A stretch of DNA of 64,000 nt from Paracoccus alcaliphilus (lineage in GTDB: Bacteria; Pseudomonadota; Alphaproteobacteria; Rhodobacterales; Rhodobacteraceae), in contig NZ_CP067124.1 in the NCBI RefSeq assembly GCF_028553725.1, positions 816,001-880,000 on the forward strand, in the 5' to 3' direction. Shown here piece by piece: positions 44,392 to 53,204 of this stretch (position 1 is the first letter of the stretch; each line of letters starts with the position of its first letter). The translations under genes and the position numbers were made by a program. The notes beneath the pieces were generated by a model. It did no database searches. It was given only the letters and a program-made list of their open reading frames with translations, and was not told the DNA's origin.

Positions 44392-45837
44392 TCAGACCCC
44401 CATCACCCACAGCACCAGCCAGCAGCAGGTCGCCCCCATCAGCGCCGTCACCGGCACCGTCACCAGCCACGCCACGCTGATGGTGACGACATGGCTGCGG
44501 CGAACCAGGGTGCGGCGGCGCACCTCCTCGGCGGGCAGGCGTTTGCGGGACCGTTTCTTGCGCCGGTCCAGCCATTCGCGGGCAAAACCGACGCCAAAGA
44601 CGCCACCCACCGCGACATGGGTCGATGAAACCGGCAGGCCAAGGCCGGTCGCGCCCAGCACGATCAGCGCGGTGGCCAGCGTGATGCAGAAGGCCCGCAC
44701 CGCGTTCAGCCGGGTGATCCCGCTGCCGACCATGACCACCAGACGACGTCCGAACAGCACAGCGCCAAGGGCAATCGCGGTGCCTGCGCCCACCAGCAGC
44801 AACAGCGGCACCCCCACCACGCCCGAAATCGCCGCGCCGTCGGTGGCCCGCAGGATCATCAGCAATGGCCCCGCGACGTTGCTGGCATCGCTGGCGCCAT
44901 GCGCAAAGGCCATCATCACGGCCGAGAACAGCAGCGCCGGGCGGAACAGGCTGGTCATGCGGGGCTTGTCGGGCGAATCCTGCAACATGACATCGACCCG
45001 GCTGCGCATGGCCCAGCCCGCGGCCAATCCGGCCAATGCACCCGGCAGCAGATCCAGCCACAGCGGAAAACCCGGCGTGATCAGCGTGAACAGATAGGAC
45101 ACGAACAATCCGACCATGACGCCCACCAACAGATGCAGCCAGCGTTGCGCCGCCGCCCGGCGGTCGGGCGCATCACGGATGTTCAGCTGCACAAACAGCA
45201 GGATGGCCCCGGCCAGCCCCGCAGCGGCCAGCGGTGTCAGCATCCAGGCCGAGGCGATGATGCCAATACTGACCCAGTTCACCGCCGCCGCCCCCAGCAT
45301 CGCGATCCCGGCCCCGGCCAGAGATCCGACGATCGAATGGGTGGTACTGACCGGCAGGCCCGCGCCGGTGGCAATGGTGATCCAGGCCGCGGCCGCGATC
45401 AGCGCCGACAGGACGGTCAGCTGCGCCGGCAGGCCGGTGCCCAGTTGCGCGCTGTCGAATATCCCCTCGGCCAGCCGCGTGGTCACCGGCCCGCCCGCCA
45501 TTGCGGCCCCCGCCACTTCGGCGATGGCCACAAGGATCAGCCCCGGCACCAGCCGCACCGCCCCCGCACCAAAGGCAGGGCCCAGAGAGTTGGCGATGTC
45601 GTTCGCGCCAATCGCCACGCCCAGCCAGCCCGCCACGATCAGCGCAGAGCCGACGGCGATCAGGCCGGGTTCATGTCCGGTCACGCCCAGCACCAGCAGC
45701 CACAGCGCGATCAGCATCAGGATCGCGCCGCCCAGCCGCAGAACCGGCCGAATGGCGTGCATCTGGGCCTTTTCGACATGGGTGATGCTGCCAAGATCCT
45801 TGTCCAGAACGCGAAAATCACGCCCCGCGATCTTCAT
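44392..45837 (-). CDS. Inorganic phosphate transporter (PiT family)
   Basis: A 481-residue inner-membrane symporter. The duplicated PiT signature is clear in both halves: GANDIANSLGPAFGAGA and GASDASNVAGPLLM, each in a membrane-associated region, with two GLPVSTTHSIVGSLAG / GLPVSSTHVAVGGVFG repeats. A short basic C-terminal cytoplasmic loop (RRKKRSRKRLPAEEVRRR) precedes the last helices. It imports phosphate with protons or Na. It lies 25 bases behind the Nudix gene and is probably in the arfB-nudix operon. Confidence 0.94.
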   Translation of the reverse strand: MKIAGRDFRVLDKDLGSITHVEKAQMHAIRPVLRLGGAILMLIALWLLVLGVTGHEPGLIAVGSALIVAGWLGVAIGANDIANSLGPAFGAGAVRLVPGLILVAIAEVAGAAMAGGPVTTRLAEGIFDSAQLGTGLPAQLTVLSALIAAAAWITIATGAGLPVSTTHSIVGSLAGAGIAMLGAAAVNWVSIGIIASAWMLTPLAAAGLAGAILLFVQLNIRDAPDRRAAAQRWLHLLVGVMVGLFVSYLFTLITPGFPLWLDLLPGALAGLAAGWAMRSRVDVMLQDSPDKPRMTSLFRPALLFSAVMMAFAHGASDASNVAGPLLMILRATDGAAISGVVGVPLLLLVGAGTAIALGAVLFGRRLVVMVGSGITRLNAVRAFCITLATALIVLGATGLGLPVSSTHVAVGGVFGVGFAREWLDRRKKRSRKRLPAEEVRRRTLVRRSHVVTISVAWLVTVPVTALMGATCCWLVLWVMGV

Positions 45838-45862
45838 TGGCGCACAACCTTCCCTGTCATCG

Positions 45863-46321
45863 TCATGTTTCCTGCGGACGTGTTGAAAGACTGCGGATAA
45901 TATCCTTCAGTCCGGGTTCGGCAACCAGTTCTGCGGATTTCCCGGGGGAAAACCACCGGCGTTCGCGCTGATGCACCTCGGGGTAGTCATCGGTCAGCGA
46001 TGTCACATAGAGCGCATAGACCCGCACCTCGACCGGAACGGCAAAACCGTTATCCTGTTCCTTGTCATACATGTAACGACCGATCTCCTTGTCCGAGATC
46101 CTGCCCTCGATGCCGCCTTCCTCCCACGCTTCGCGCCTTGCCGCGCCCGGCAGGGAAACACCCGCCATCGGCCATCCCTTGGGGATGATCCAGCGCCCGG
46201 TGCCGCGACTGGTGATCAGCATCACCTGCCCGGTCTTGCCGTCAAGGCACAGCGCACCGACCTGCAAGGCCGGGGGACGTTTGCCCAGCAAGATGCCGAC
46301 CGATTTGCGCAACACGTTCAT
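45863..46321 (-). CDS. Nudix hydrolase
   Basis: A 152-residue hydrolase of nucleoside-diphosphate-linked compounds. The Nudix box is GWPMAGVSLPGAARREAWEEGGI (REAWEEGG core), preceded by GRWIIPKG. It resembles the diphosphoinositol or Ap4A-type (DIPP-like) proteins of alphaproteobacteria. The start ATG at 46321 overlaps the arfB stop by ATGA. It sits between a ribosome-rescue gene and a phosphate transporter. Confidence 0.92.
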   Translation of the reverse strand: MNVLRKSVGILLGKRPPALQVGALCLDGKTGQVMLITSRGTGRWIIPKGWPMAGVSLPGAARREAWEEGGIEGRISDKEIGRYMYDKEQDNGFAVPVEVRVYALYVTSLTDDYPEVHQRERRWFSPGKSAELVAEPGLKDIIRSLSTRPQET

Positions 46322-46740
46322 TCTTCAGTCTCCACCCGGCCGCGCAGCAGTTTGACGCCCGAACGCACCGTCTTTGCCTTCAGCCGGCGGCGCTGACTGC
46401 CAAGGGTCGGCCGGGTAGCGATGCGCGGTTTGACAGGCTTTGCCGCCTGACGGATCAGTTCCGCCAGACGCTCGCGCGCCAGTTCGCGATTGCGCGTCTG
46501 ACTGCGCGTTTCCTGAGACAGGATGACGATTGCGCCATCGGAAGTCCAGCGGCGCCCGGCCAGACGCTGCAACCGGCGTTTGACGGCATCGGTCAGGTTG
46601 GGGGAACGTGCGGCCTCGAACCGCAGCTCCACCGCCGTCGCAACCTTGTTCACGTTCTGCCCGCCCGGTCCCTGAGACCGGGTAAACTGCTCTGACAGTT
46701 CCCATTCCTCTATGGTTATCTTGTCGGTCACATACAGCAT
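46318..46740 (-). CDS. arfB: Alternative ribosome-rescue factor ArfB (aminoacyl-tRNA hydrolase)
   Basis: A 140-residue peptidyl-tRNA hydrolase that frees stalled ribosomes. The catalytic GGQ is at 26-28 in SQGPGGQNVNKVAT, and the C-terminal basic tail (TLGSQRRRLKAKTVRSGVKLLRGR) is the part that enters the empty mRNA channel. The ATG at 46740 begins the family domain (MLYVTDKITIEEWEL); a GTG at 46746 is an alternative start. It is first in an operon with the Nudix and PiT genes. Confidence 0.94.
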   Translation of the reverse strand: MLYVTDKITIEEWELSEQFTRSQGPGGQNVNKVATAVELRFEAARSPNLTDAVKRRLQRLAGRRWTSDGAIVILSQETRSQTRNRELARERLAELIRQAAKPVKPRIATRPTLGSQRRRLKAKTVRSGVKLLRGRVETEE

Positions 46741-46837
46741 GACCACCAGATATGGCGCTTCGTCGCACCATTAAAAGCGATAATAGCTAAGATCTGGTAA
46801 ATTTTTGCGACGGTGCCGAAATGTTTCGCGCCGCCCG

Positions 46838-47158
46838 TCAGGGCAGCAGAGCCATATCGTTCAGCGCATTTCCGTTGCGGATCAGGATGGAGTGATCCGA
46901 CCGGGCTCCCTTCACATGCCGGGCTTCCATCGACACGATATCGAGTCCAGCCTTTGCCAGCCCGGGCTGAAGCCATCGCAACAAGGGGCCAGCTTCAAGC
47001 TCGATGGCGACGATGGGCCCGTCCGGTTCCCTGATCCGGCGCAGCAGCGCCGCAGGTTCGCTGGCCGCCTGAGAGCCCCTCACGATCTTCCCGTGCTCGC
47101 GGAGGACACGGATTGCGGTTTTTTCCAGCGACACGTCCAATCCGACAAACAGCCTCAT
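46838..47158 (-). pseudogene. IS110-family transposase, N-terminal fragment
   Basis: A 106-codon fragment matching the DEDD transposase N-terminus of IS110: MRLFVGLDVSLEKTAIRVL, SEPAALLRRI and AIELEAGPLLRWLQPGLAKAGLDIVSMEARHVKGA. A full IS110 transposase is about 340 residues; here the frame ends after NDMALLP, so the catalytic C-terminal half is missing. The element is a remnant at the left edge of an IS cluster. Confidence 0.8.
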
Positions 47159-47412
47159 CCCGCAGTCCTTCTTCCGGATCTGATACGAGAACCGCGGCAG
47201 CCTGCCCCTGATCTTGCAAGCGGTAATGGGCAGCGCGCGATGCTGGCCCCGTTACAGCATCTTTTCTTGCAGGGCAGCCATCTGGCGATGAACGACGTAA
47301 GCCGACTTCATTCCTGCCGGCCGGGCATCGACGCCCCTCAGGCACTGAGAGCCAAAGCGACTTGGAGTCAGGAGGCTTTTTCCACAACCCCCGGAGGAGC
47401 AATTCCCCGATG

Positions 47413-47464
47413 AAAGGGTACAGACGCTCCATCTGCGCCTTGTTCAACCCGAACAGGTTGCTGA
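47413..47464 (-). mobile_element. Fragment of an older IS5-like transposase, interrupted by the 47465 element
   Basis: Minus-strand codons read LFGLNKAQMERLYPF, matching the N-terminus of IS427-type transposases. The reading joins across the 9-bp target duplication to TFLLSN at 48518-48541, showing that the two flanks were once continuous. Beyond 47413 the similarity is lost. Confidence 0.6.
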
Positions 47465-48517
47465 GGCATGTTGCAGAAGTCGTTTTCAGGACATAATGCC
47501 GCTTTTCCCGGCTGAGTTCATGCCACGCGTTCGATCTGGGCGGTGCCGAGGGCATTGAAGCGGTTCATCAGGGCCACGCGGATGTGGATCTTGGCTGTCT
47601 GACGGTCGGGGTCCCTCGAGGCGATCCGCTCGCCGAAGGATTTCAGGTTCCTCATCCGGGCCTCGACCCGGCTGCGGACATGGTCGCCGGACCATCTTTT
47701 CCAAATCGTCCGGCCGAGACGCCGGGTTGCCCTCAGGATGTCGTTGCGGGCCAGGGCAGCGGGGCAATCTTCTTTCCAGAGGCGGCCATTTCTGCGGATG
47801 GGAATGATCCCTGTGCCACCGCGCGCGAGGATCGCCGAATGGCAACGGCGGGTGCCTTCGGCGCCATCACCGGTAACGGTGCCGATTTCCTCGTCTTCCG
47901 GGATCTGGTCCAGAAGATCAGGGAGAACGGGGCTGTCGCCCTCACGGCTGGAGGTGAATTCCACCGCCCGGACGTTGCCGGTCGCCGTGTCCATCGCCAG
48001 ATGGACCTTGCGGTACTGGCGCCGGCGGTGGGTGCCATGCTTCCTCGCCAGCCACTCTCCGTCACCCAGGAACTTGATCCCGGTGCTATCCACCCGCAGG
48101 TTCAGAGCGCCCGGAGCCCGGCGCGACGAAAGCTGGACCGTGATTGTCTTCTGGCGGCGGCTGAGCGTGGAGAAGTCCGGGACCGGCCAGTCCAGACCAG
48201 CCATCTCAAGGATGCTGGCGACCAGTCCGGTCGTTTGCCGAAGCGGCAGGCCGAAGGGCACCTTCATCATCAGGCAGAACTGGATGGCGGCGTCGGAGAA
48301 GACCGGCGGACGTCCGGGCTTGCCTGCCTTCGGCGCAGGCCAGTCCATGTCCCGGTCCAGCCAGACGAGCAGAGATCCGCGCCGCTTCAGCGCGTCGTTA
48401 TAGGATTGCCAGTTGGTCGTACCGTAGCGGGCAGGTTCGGGCTTGCTCATGGCAGGCTCTTAACCCACCAGATTCACGCCGTGAATCCCGGATGATGATC
48501 AGTTCTGCAACAACGCC
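47465..48517 (-). mobile_element. IS5-family (IS903-group) insertion sequence with 9-bp target duplication
   Basis: About 1053 bp. Ends are near-perfect inverted repeats: GGCATGTTGCAGAA at 47465 and, in the other orientation, GGCGTTGTTGCAGAA ending at 48517. Both flanks carry GGTTGCTGA (47456-47464 and 48518-48526), a perfect 9-bp target duplication, the size produced by IS903-group elements. It contains one intact transposase gene. Confidence 0.92.
47518..48450 (-). CDS. IS5-family (IS903-group) transposase
   Basis: A 310-residue DDE transposase. The order matches IS903: KPEPARYGTTNWQSYNDALKRRGSLLVWLD at the N-terminus, LRVDSTGIKFLGDGEW (first Asp), GTVTGDGAEGTRRCHSAI (second Asp) and RVEARMRNLKSFGERI (Glu). 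Length is full and no frame breaks are seen, so the element may still be active. It is the only gene in the 47465-48517 element. Confidence 0.92.
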   Translation of the reverse strand: MSKPEPARYGTTNWQSYNDALKRRGSLLVWLDRDMDWPAPKAGKPGRPPVFSDAAIQFCLMMKVPFGLPLRQTTGLVASILEMAGLDWPVPDFSTLSRRQKTITVQLSSRRAPGALNLRVDSTGIKFLGDGEWLARKHGTHRRRQYRKVHLAMDTATGNVRAVEFTSSREGDSPVLPDLLDQIPEDEEIGTVTGDGAEGTRRCHSAILARGGTGIIPIRRNGRLWKEDCPAALARNDILRATRRLGRTIWKRWSGDHVRSRVEARMRNLKSFGERIASRDPDRQTAKIHIRVALMNRFNALGTAQIERVA

Positions 48518-48661
48518 GGTTGCTGAGCAGAAAGGTTTCCTGAGTCGACTCTGACCAACGCGGAACGCGTTGATATTGCGTGATCATCCTGCGGTTTTGT
48601 TGGTGTTTTCTTGCAGGATTTTGTAATCTTGACGCAGAAACCCTGCAATTTGTGATCGCCA

Positions 48662-49018
48662 ATGAAGCCCCATTTCCGGACCGCCGAACAGGATGATCTT
48701 CTGCGCCCCAGGCTGGTGGATATGATCGATCTGCGCCACGAGTTGGTGAAGCTCGCGGCGCTGATCGACTGGGAGTTCTTCGAGCGGGAATGGGCCGGGT
48801 TCTTCCCCTCGGCGACGGGGCGCCCGGCGACTTCTCCGCGTCTGATCGCCGGGCTGATGTATCTGCAGCATGCGTTCAAGCTGTCGGACGAGGCGGTGGT
48901 CGCCCGTTGGGTCGAGAACCCCTACTACCAGCATTTCACCGGCGAGACCTTCTTTCAGCATCGCCCGCCTATTGATCCGTCATCGCTGGTGCGCTGGCGC
49001 AAGAGGATCGGTGAGTGA
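48662..49018 (+). CDS. IS5-family transposase, N-terminal frame (orfA)
   Basis: 118 residues with the DUF772-type N-terminal domain of IS5-like transposases (PRLIAGLMYLQHAFKLSDEAVVARWVENPYYQHFTGETFF, then PPIDPSSLVRWRKRIGE). The frame stops at TGA 49016-49018, overlapping the GTG start of the second frame by four bases (GTGA). In relatives the domain is continuous with the catalytic part, so either the two frames are translationally coupled or the gene has been split by a short insertion. Confidence 0.8.
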   Translation: MKPHFRTAEQDDLLRPRLVDMIDLRHELVKLAALIDWEFFEREWAGFFPSATGRPATSPRLIAGLMYLQHAFKLSDEAVVARWVENPYYQHFTGETFFQHRPPIDPSSLVRWRKRIGE

Positions 49019-50043
49019 GGCGTGAGCCGCCACTGGTTCAAGGCCACGCCGAACGCGTGGAATGGCTGTTGACCAAGACGATCGAGGCTGGCCGCAGTTC
49101 CGGGACGATCACCGACAAGGTCCTGAAACGGGTGGTGGTCGATACGACGGTCATGGAAAAGAACATCGCCCATCCGACGGACGCCCGGCTCTACGAGCGG
49201 GCCCGCGCCCTGCTGGTTGGTCTGGCGAAGAGGGCCGGGATCGAACTGCGCCAGAGCTATGCCCGTCTTGCACCGCGGCTGGCGATCCAGGTCGGGCGCT
49301 ACGCCCATGCCCGCCAGTTCAAACGCATGCGCAAGGCGCTGCGCCAACTCAAGGGCCATGTCGGCCGGGTGCGTCGCGATCTGCGCCGGCACCTGCAGGA
49401 CATCCCGCAAAGCCCCCTGCGCGAGAGGGTTGTGGACGCCCTCTGGCTGGTCGGCCGCCTGCTGGAACAGGGACCAAAGAGCCGCGACAAGGTCTATTCC
49501 CTGCACGAGCCCGAGGTCGATTGCATCTCCAAAGGCAAGGCACGGGTGCGATACGAGTTTGGCACCAAGGTCAGCCTCGCCACGACCCTTGTTGGCGGCC
49601 TCATAGTTGGCGCCCGCAGCTTTCCCGGCAATCCCTATGACGGCCACACCCTGGCACCGGCCCTCGAACAGGTCGAAATCCTGACCGATACGAGGCCCAC
49701 ACTCGCCCTGGTCGACCGCGGCTATCGCGGGCATGGCATCGAGACCACCCGCGTCCTGATCAGCGGCCAGCGGCGCGGTATCACCCCGGCGCTGGCGAAG
49801 CTCCTCAAACGGCGCAGCGCCATCGAGCCCGAGATCGGCCACATGAAATCAGACGGCAGATTGACCAGATGCCCCCTGAAGGGCAGGATCGGCGATGCGA
49901 TCTTCGCCGTGCTCTGCGCCTGCGGCCACAACATCCGCAAGATCCTCGCCCATATCAGGGCCTTTTGGGCCTTCGTCATCCGCTTCATCCTCGGCATCAT
50001 CGTGGTCGTTAACAGACCACTTCAGATGCAGGGCGCGGCATAA
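49015..50043 (+). CDS. IS5-family transposase, catalytic frame (orfB)
   Basis: 342 residues carrying the DDE core: VVVDTTVMEKNIAHPTD (first Asp), TLALVDRGYRGHG (second Asp) and RSAIEPEIGHMKSDGR (Glu). The first dozen residues (MRREPPLVQGHAER) are not part of the normal family and correspond to an apparent insertion of about 35 bp at the frame junction. A C-terminal hydrophobic tail follows AHIRAFWAFVIRFILG. Same arrangement in the second copy near 63944. Confidence 0.82.
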   Translation: MRREPPLVQGHAERVEWLLTKTIEAGRSSGTITDKVLKRVVVDTTVMEKNIAHPTDARLYERARALLVGLAKRAGIELRQSYARLAPRLAIQVGRYAHARQFKRMRKALRQLKGHVGRVRRDLRRHLQDIPQSPLRERVVDALWLVGRLLEQGPKSRDKVYSLHEPEVDCISKGKARVRYEFGTKVSLATTLVGGLIVGARSFPGNPYDGHTLAPALEQVEILTDTRPTLALVDRGYRGHGIETTRVLISGQRRGITPALAKLLKRRSAIEPEIGHMKSDGRLTRCPLKGRIGDAIFAVLCACGHNIRKILAHIRAFWAFVIRFILGIIVVVNRPLQMQGAA

Positions 50044-50176
50044 CCGCGTTGTTCAGAACCGACTCCTGAGCCCTCCGGAACCGCGCAATTCCATGTAAAG
50101 AAATGGGATCTGAATCTGGTATACTGATATTTAACGAAAACATTAATTTTGTCTGGGGGACTGTGCGTCCCCCAGG

Positions 50177-50206
50177 CCCCCGGCAGGATATTTTCGCACC
50201 AAAGAT
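50177..50206 (-). repeat. Dispersed intergenic motif, copy C
   Basis: Same motif as at 41443: CCCCGGCAGGATATTTTCGC followed by ACCAAAGAT. It lies between the IS cluster and the terminator of the response-regulator gene. Confidence 0.65.
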
Positions 50207-50214
50207 ATGGCGGC

Positions 50215-50236
50215 AAAAAAGGCCCCGTGAGGGGCC
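50215..50236 (-). terminator. Intrinsic terminator of the response-regulator gene
   Basis: On the minus strand GGCCCC-TCAC-GGGGCC (50236-50221) is followed by six T (50220-50215), a classical rho-independent terminator 18 bases past the stop. Confidence 0.9.
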
Positions 50237-50253
50237 TGTGCTTGTCAGGGACG

Positions 50254-50940
50254 TCAGGCGACCAGGCGGTAGCCGCCGGATTCGGTGACCAGAAGCCGCG
50301 CGTTTGAGGGGTCGGGCTCGATCTTCTGGCGCAGGCGGTAGATGTGGGTTTCCAGCGTATGCGTGGTCACGCCGGCGTTATAGCCCCAGACCTCGTGCAG
50401 CAGCACGTCGCGTGCCACGACGCCGTCCTGTGCGCGATACAGGAATTTGAGGATGTTGGTTTCCTTCTCGGTCAGGCGGATCTTGCGGTCCTTCTGGTCG
50501 ATCAGCATCTTCATCGACGGCTTGAACGTATAGGGTCCAAGCTGGAAGATCGCATCCTCGGATTGTTCATGCGTGCGCAGTTGCGCGCGCAGGCGGGCCA
50601 GCAGGACGGGGAACTTGAACGGCTTGGTGATATAGTCGTTCGCCCCTGAATCCAGCCCGAGGATCGTATCGGCATCGGTATCGTGCCCGGTCAGCATGAC
50701 GATCGGGCATTTCACATTCAGCTTGCGCAGTTTCTTGCACAGCTCGCGCCCGTCGGTGTCGGGCAGGCCCACGTCGAGGATGATCAGATCGAAGATCGCG
50801 CCCTTGGTCGCCTCGACGGCGGCCGCGCCGGTTCCGGCTTCGGTCACGTCAAAGTCGTCGGTCGCCACCATCTGCTCGGCCAGGGCCTCACGCAGGTCGT
50901 CCTCGTCATCGACCAGCAGAATCTTTTTCAGTCCGGCCAT
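50254..50940 (-). CDS. OmpR/PhoB-type response regulator
   Basis: A 228-residue two-component regulator. Receiver domain (1-118): acidic pocket DDEDD, phosphoacceptor Asp in LIILDVGLPDTDG, Thr in VMLTGHD and Lys in YITKPFKF. DNA-binding winged helix (about 130-228): IRLTEKETNILKFLYRAQDGVVARDVLLHEVWGY and THTLETHIYRLRQKIEPDPSNARLLVTESGGYRLV. No sensor kinase is adjacent, so the partner is elsewhere. Monocistronic with its own terminator. Confidence 0.93.
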   Translation of the reverse strand: MAGLKKILLVDDEDDLREALAEQMVATDDFDVTEAGTGAAAVEATKGAIFDLIILDVGLPDTDGRELCKKLRKLNVKCPIVMLTGHDTDADTILGLDSGANDYITKPFKFPVLLARLRAQLRTHEQSEDAIFQLGPYTFKPSMKMLIDQKDRKIRLTEKETNILKFLYRAQDGVVARDVLLHEVWGYNAGVTTHTLETHIYRLRQKIEPDPSNARLLVTESGGYRLVA

Positions 50941-51040
50941 GTTGCCTCCTTTGCTCTGTTGGTGAATGACTGGCGTGGCGTTCGGGTTCCGTCCAGCACC
51001 ATGTCGGATTTCTCACATGGAGTTGTCGGGAAGGGGCGCT

Positions 51041-52132
51041 ATGTTTCAGATTGTTACAGAAACGGGCGGCCCGATGACGCTGATACCGACCCTGACCGAG
51101 ACCATTTCCCGCGCCCGCGCCGATCTGCGCATGGGGCTGCCGGTGATGATCGGCGGGTATCTGGCGGCGGCGGTCGAGACCCTGTCGCCCGAACGGTTGC
51201 AGGCGATGCGCGCCTTGGGGCAGCCGGTGCTGGCGATCACCGCGCGCCGGGCCGAGACGCTGAAGGCGCGGGCCTATGACGGCGGGCTGGCGCGGGTTCA
51301 GCTGCCCGGCGATGCCGATCTGCGCTGGCTGCGGGCGCTGGCCGATCCCGCCGACGATCTGCGGGTGCCTCTGAAGGGGCCGCTGGCGACCGAGCGCGGC
51401 GGCGACGTGACCGCCCATCGCGCTGCCATCGGGCTGGCGAAATCGGCGCAGCTGCTGCCCGCGATGCTGATGCTGCCCGCGCCCGCGCTGCCAGGCCTGA
51501 CCGAACTGGCCGCCGGCCCCCTTCTGGCGCAACTGGCGCATGAGGCGGCGATGGCCCCTGTGGCCGCCGCCCGCCTGCCGCTGCAATCGGCGGAAAATTC
51601 GCGCCTGCATATCTTTCGCCCCGACGATGGCGGGGCCGAGCATTACGCCATCGAGATCGGCGCCCCGCCGCGCGACGCCCCGGTTCTGGCGCGTCTGCAT
51701 TCGGCCTGTTTCACCGGCGACGTTCTGGGCAGTCTGAAATGCGATTGCGGCCCGCAGCTGCATGCGGCGCTGAACGCGATGGGGCAGGCGGGGCAGGGGG
51801 TGCTGCTCTATCTGAATCAGGAGGGGCGGGGGATCGGGCTGGCCAACAAGATGCGCGCCTATGACCTGCAAAATCAGGGCTTCGATACGGTCGAGGCCAA
51901 TCACCGGCTGGGCTTCGAGGATGACGAGCGCGATTTCCGCATCGGTGCCGCGTTGCTGAAGCGGCTGGGCTTCGATGCGGCGCGGCTGATGACCAACAAT
52001 CCGCGCAAGGTCTCGATGCTGGAGGGTCATGGCATCGCCGTGACCGAACGGGTGCCGCTGATCACCCCGCGCAACCGCCACAATACCGGCTATCTGGACA
52101 CCAAGGCCGAAAAATCCGGGCATCTTCTTTGA
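51041..52132 (+). CDS. ribA: GTP cyclohydrolase II (N-terminally extended)
   Basis: A 363-residue enzyme that opens GTP for riboflavin synthesis. The C-terminal catalytic domain has the zinc cysteines in ACFTGDVLGSLKCDCGPQL, the catalytic region LNQEGRGIGLANKM and the RLMTNNPRKV motif. The first 165 residues are an alanine-rich extension, perhaps a decayed DHBP-synthase-like half, seen in alphaproteobacterial relatives. I chose ATG 51041 (GAAGGGG ribosome site); ATG 51074 is the alternative. Confidence 0.9.
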   Translation: MFQIVTETGGPMTLIPTLTETISRARADLRMGLPVMIGGYLAAAVETLSPERLQAMRALGQPVLAITARRAETLKARAYDGGLARVQLPGDADLRWLRALADPADDLRVPLKGPLATERGGDVTAHRAAIGLAKSAQLLPAMLMLPAPALPGLTELAAGPLLAQLAHEAAMAPVAAARLPLQSAENSRLHIFRPDDGGAEHYAIEIGAPPRDAPVLARLHSACFTGDVLGSLKCDCGPQLHAALNAMGQAGQGVLLYLNQEGRGIGLANKMRAYDLQNQGFDTVEANHRLGFEDDERDFRIGAALLKRLGFDAARLMTNNPRKVSMLEGHGIAVTERVPLITPRNRHNTGYLDTKAEKSGHLL

Positions 52133-52232
52133 CAGGCAGATGTCATTCACCTGTCACCAAACGGCGCTAGGTGCTGCGGCTGACATGGCCGTCCAATGGC
52201 CTTGATGCGAACAACCCTGTCAGGAGACCCCG

Positions 52233-53204
52233 ATGTCCCGTCTTGCCCTTGCGATGGTCCTGCCGCTGGCGCTGCCCTTTGCGGCATCGGCCGGAACGCT
52301 GAAGCTTTATACCTCGCAGCCCAATGAGGACGCGCAAAAGACGGTGGATGCCTTTCAGGCCGCCCATCCCGATGTGACCGTCGAATGGGTGCGCGACGGC
52401 ACCACGCAGCTGATGGCGCGCATGGCCGCCGAGACCGAAGCCGGAGTGCCCACGCCCGACATCCTGCTGATCGCCGATACGGTGACGCTGGAGGGCATGG
52501 CGCAGGAAGGCCAGCTGGCGGCCTATCAATCGCCCGAGGCCGAGAACTATGATCCCGCGCTTTACAGCGATCAGGGGTATTATTACTCGACCAAGCTGAT
52601 CACCACCGGCATCGTCTATCATACCGGGGCCGGGGCGGTTCCGTCGTCATGGGCCGATCTGGCGGGGGCGGATTACAAGGGAATGGTCGCCATGCCCTCG
52701 CCGCTTTATTCGGGCGCGGCGCTGATCCATCTGGCGACGCTGACCACGAATGACGATCTGGGCTGGGATTACTATCAGGCGCTGGCCGATAACGACACCC
52801 GCGCCGAGGGCGGAAATGGCGCCGTGTTCAAAGCGGTGGCCTCGGGCGAAAAGCCCTATGGCGTGCTGGTCGATTACATGGCGCTGCGGGCCAGGGCCGA
52901 GGGCTCTCCGGTCGAGTTCGTCTTTCCCGACGAGGGGCTGACCTATGTGACCGAGCCGGTGGCGATCATGGCCGATGCGCCGAACCGGGCCGATGCCGAG
53001 AAATTCGTCGATTTCGTGCTGAGCGAGGCCGGGCAGGAACTGGTGGTCGAGATGGGCTATATCCCCGCGCGCAACGGTGTGGACAGCCCCGAGGGTTTTC
53101 CCGCGCGCGACAGCCTGAAGCTGATGGAGTTTGACGCGGCCCGGACGCTGGCCGATACCGAAGCCAACAAGACCAGATTCTCCGAGGTGTTCGGCGTCCA
53201 ATGA
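52233..53204 (+). CDS. Fe(III)-type ABC transporter substrate-binding protein
   Basis: A 323-residue periplasmic protein of the FbpA/AfuA-like SBP group. The signal peptide is MSRLALAMVLPLALPFAASAG; the mature part begins LKLYTSQPNEDAQKTVDAFQ and holds paired tyrosines (DQGYYYSTK) typical of iron binding and a PVAIMADAPNRADAEKFVDFVLSEAGQE C-terminal motif. Phosphonate-type binding proteins share this fold, so iron is likely but not certain. First gene of a three-gene importer operon; overlaps the permease start by ATGA. Confidence 0.88.
   Translation: MSRLALAMVLPLALPFAASAGTLKLYTSQPNEDAQKTVDAFQAAHPDVTVEWVRDGTTQLMARMAAETEAGVPTPDILLIADTVTLEGMAQEGQLAAYQSPEAENYDPALYSDQGYYYSTKLITTGIVYHTGAGAVPSSWADLAGADYKGMVAMPSPLYSGAALIHLATLTTNDDLGWDYYQALADNDTRAEGGNGAVFKAVASGEKPYGVLVDYMALRARAEGSPVEFVFPDEGLTYVTEPVAIMADAPNRADAEKFVDFVLSEAGQELVVEMGYIPARNGVDSPEGFPARDSLKLMEFDAARTLADTEANKTRFSEVFGVQ

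Larger units (their letters stand above)
48543..50064 (+). mobile_element. IS5-family insertion sequence with split transposase, copy 1
   Basis: About 1522 bp. The 21-base ends (48543-48563 and 50044-50064) are inverted repeats with 3 mismatches, starting AGTCG. CCTG occurs on both sides (48539-48542 and 50065-50068), a 4-bp target duplication. It lies only 25 bp from the 47465 element and carries two overlapping transposase frames. A degenerate second copy starts at 62887. Confidence 0.88.

Noticed and set aside
48474..48662. A 62-codon minus-strand frame containing FLLSN
   Set aside because: It crosses the ends of two different IS elements, so it is a chance join and not one gene.
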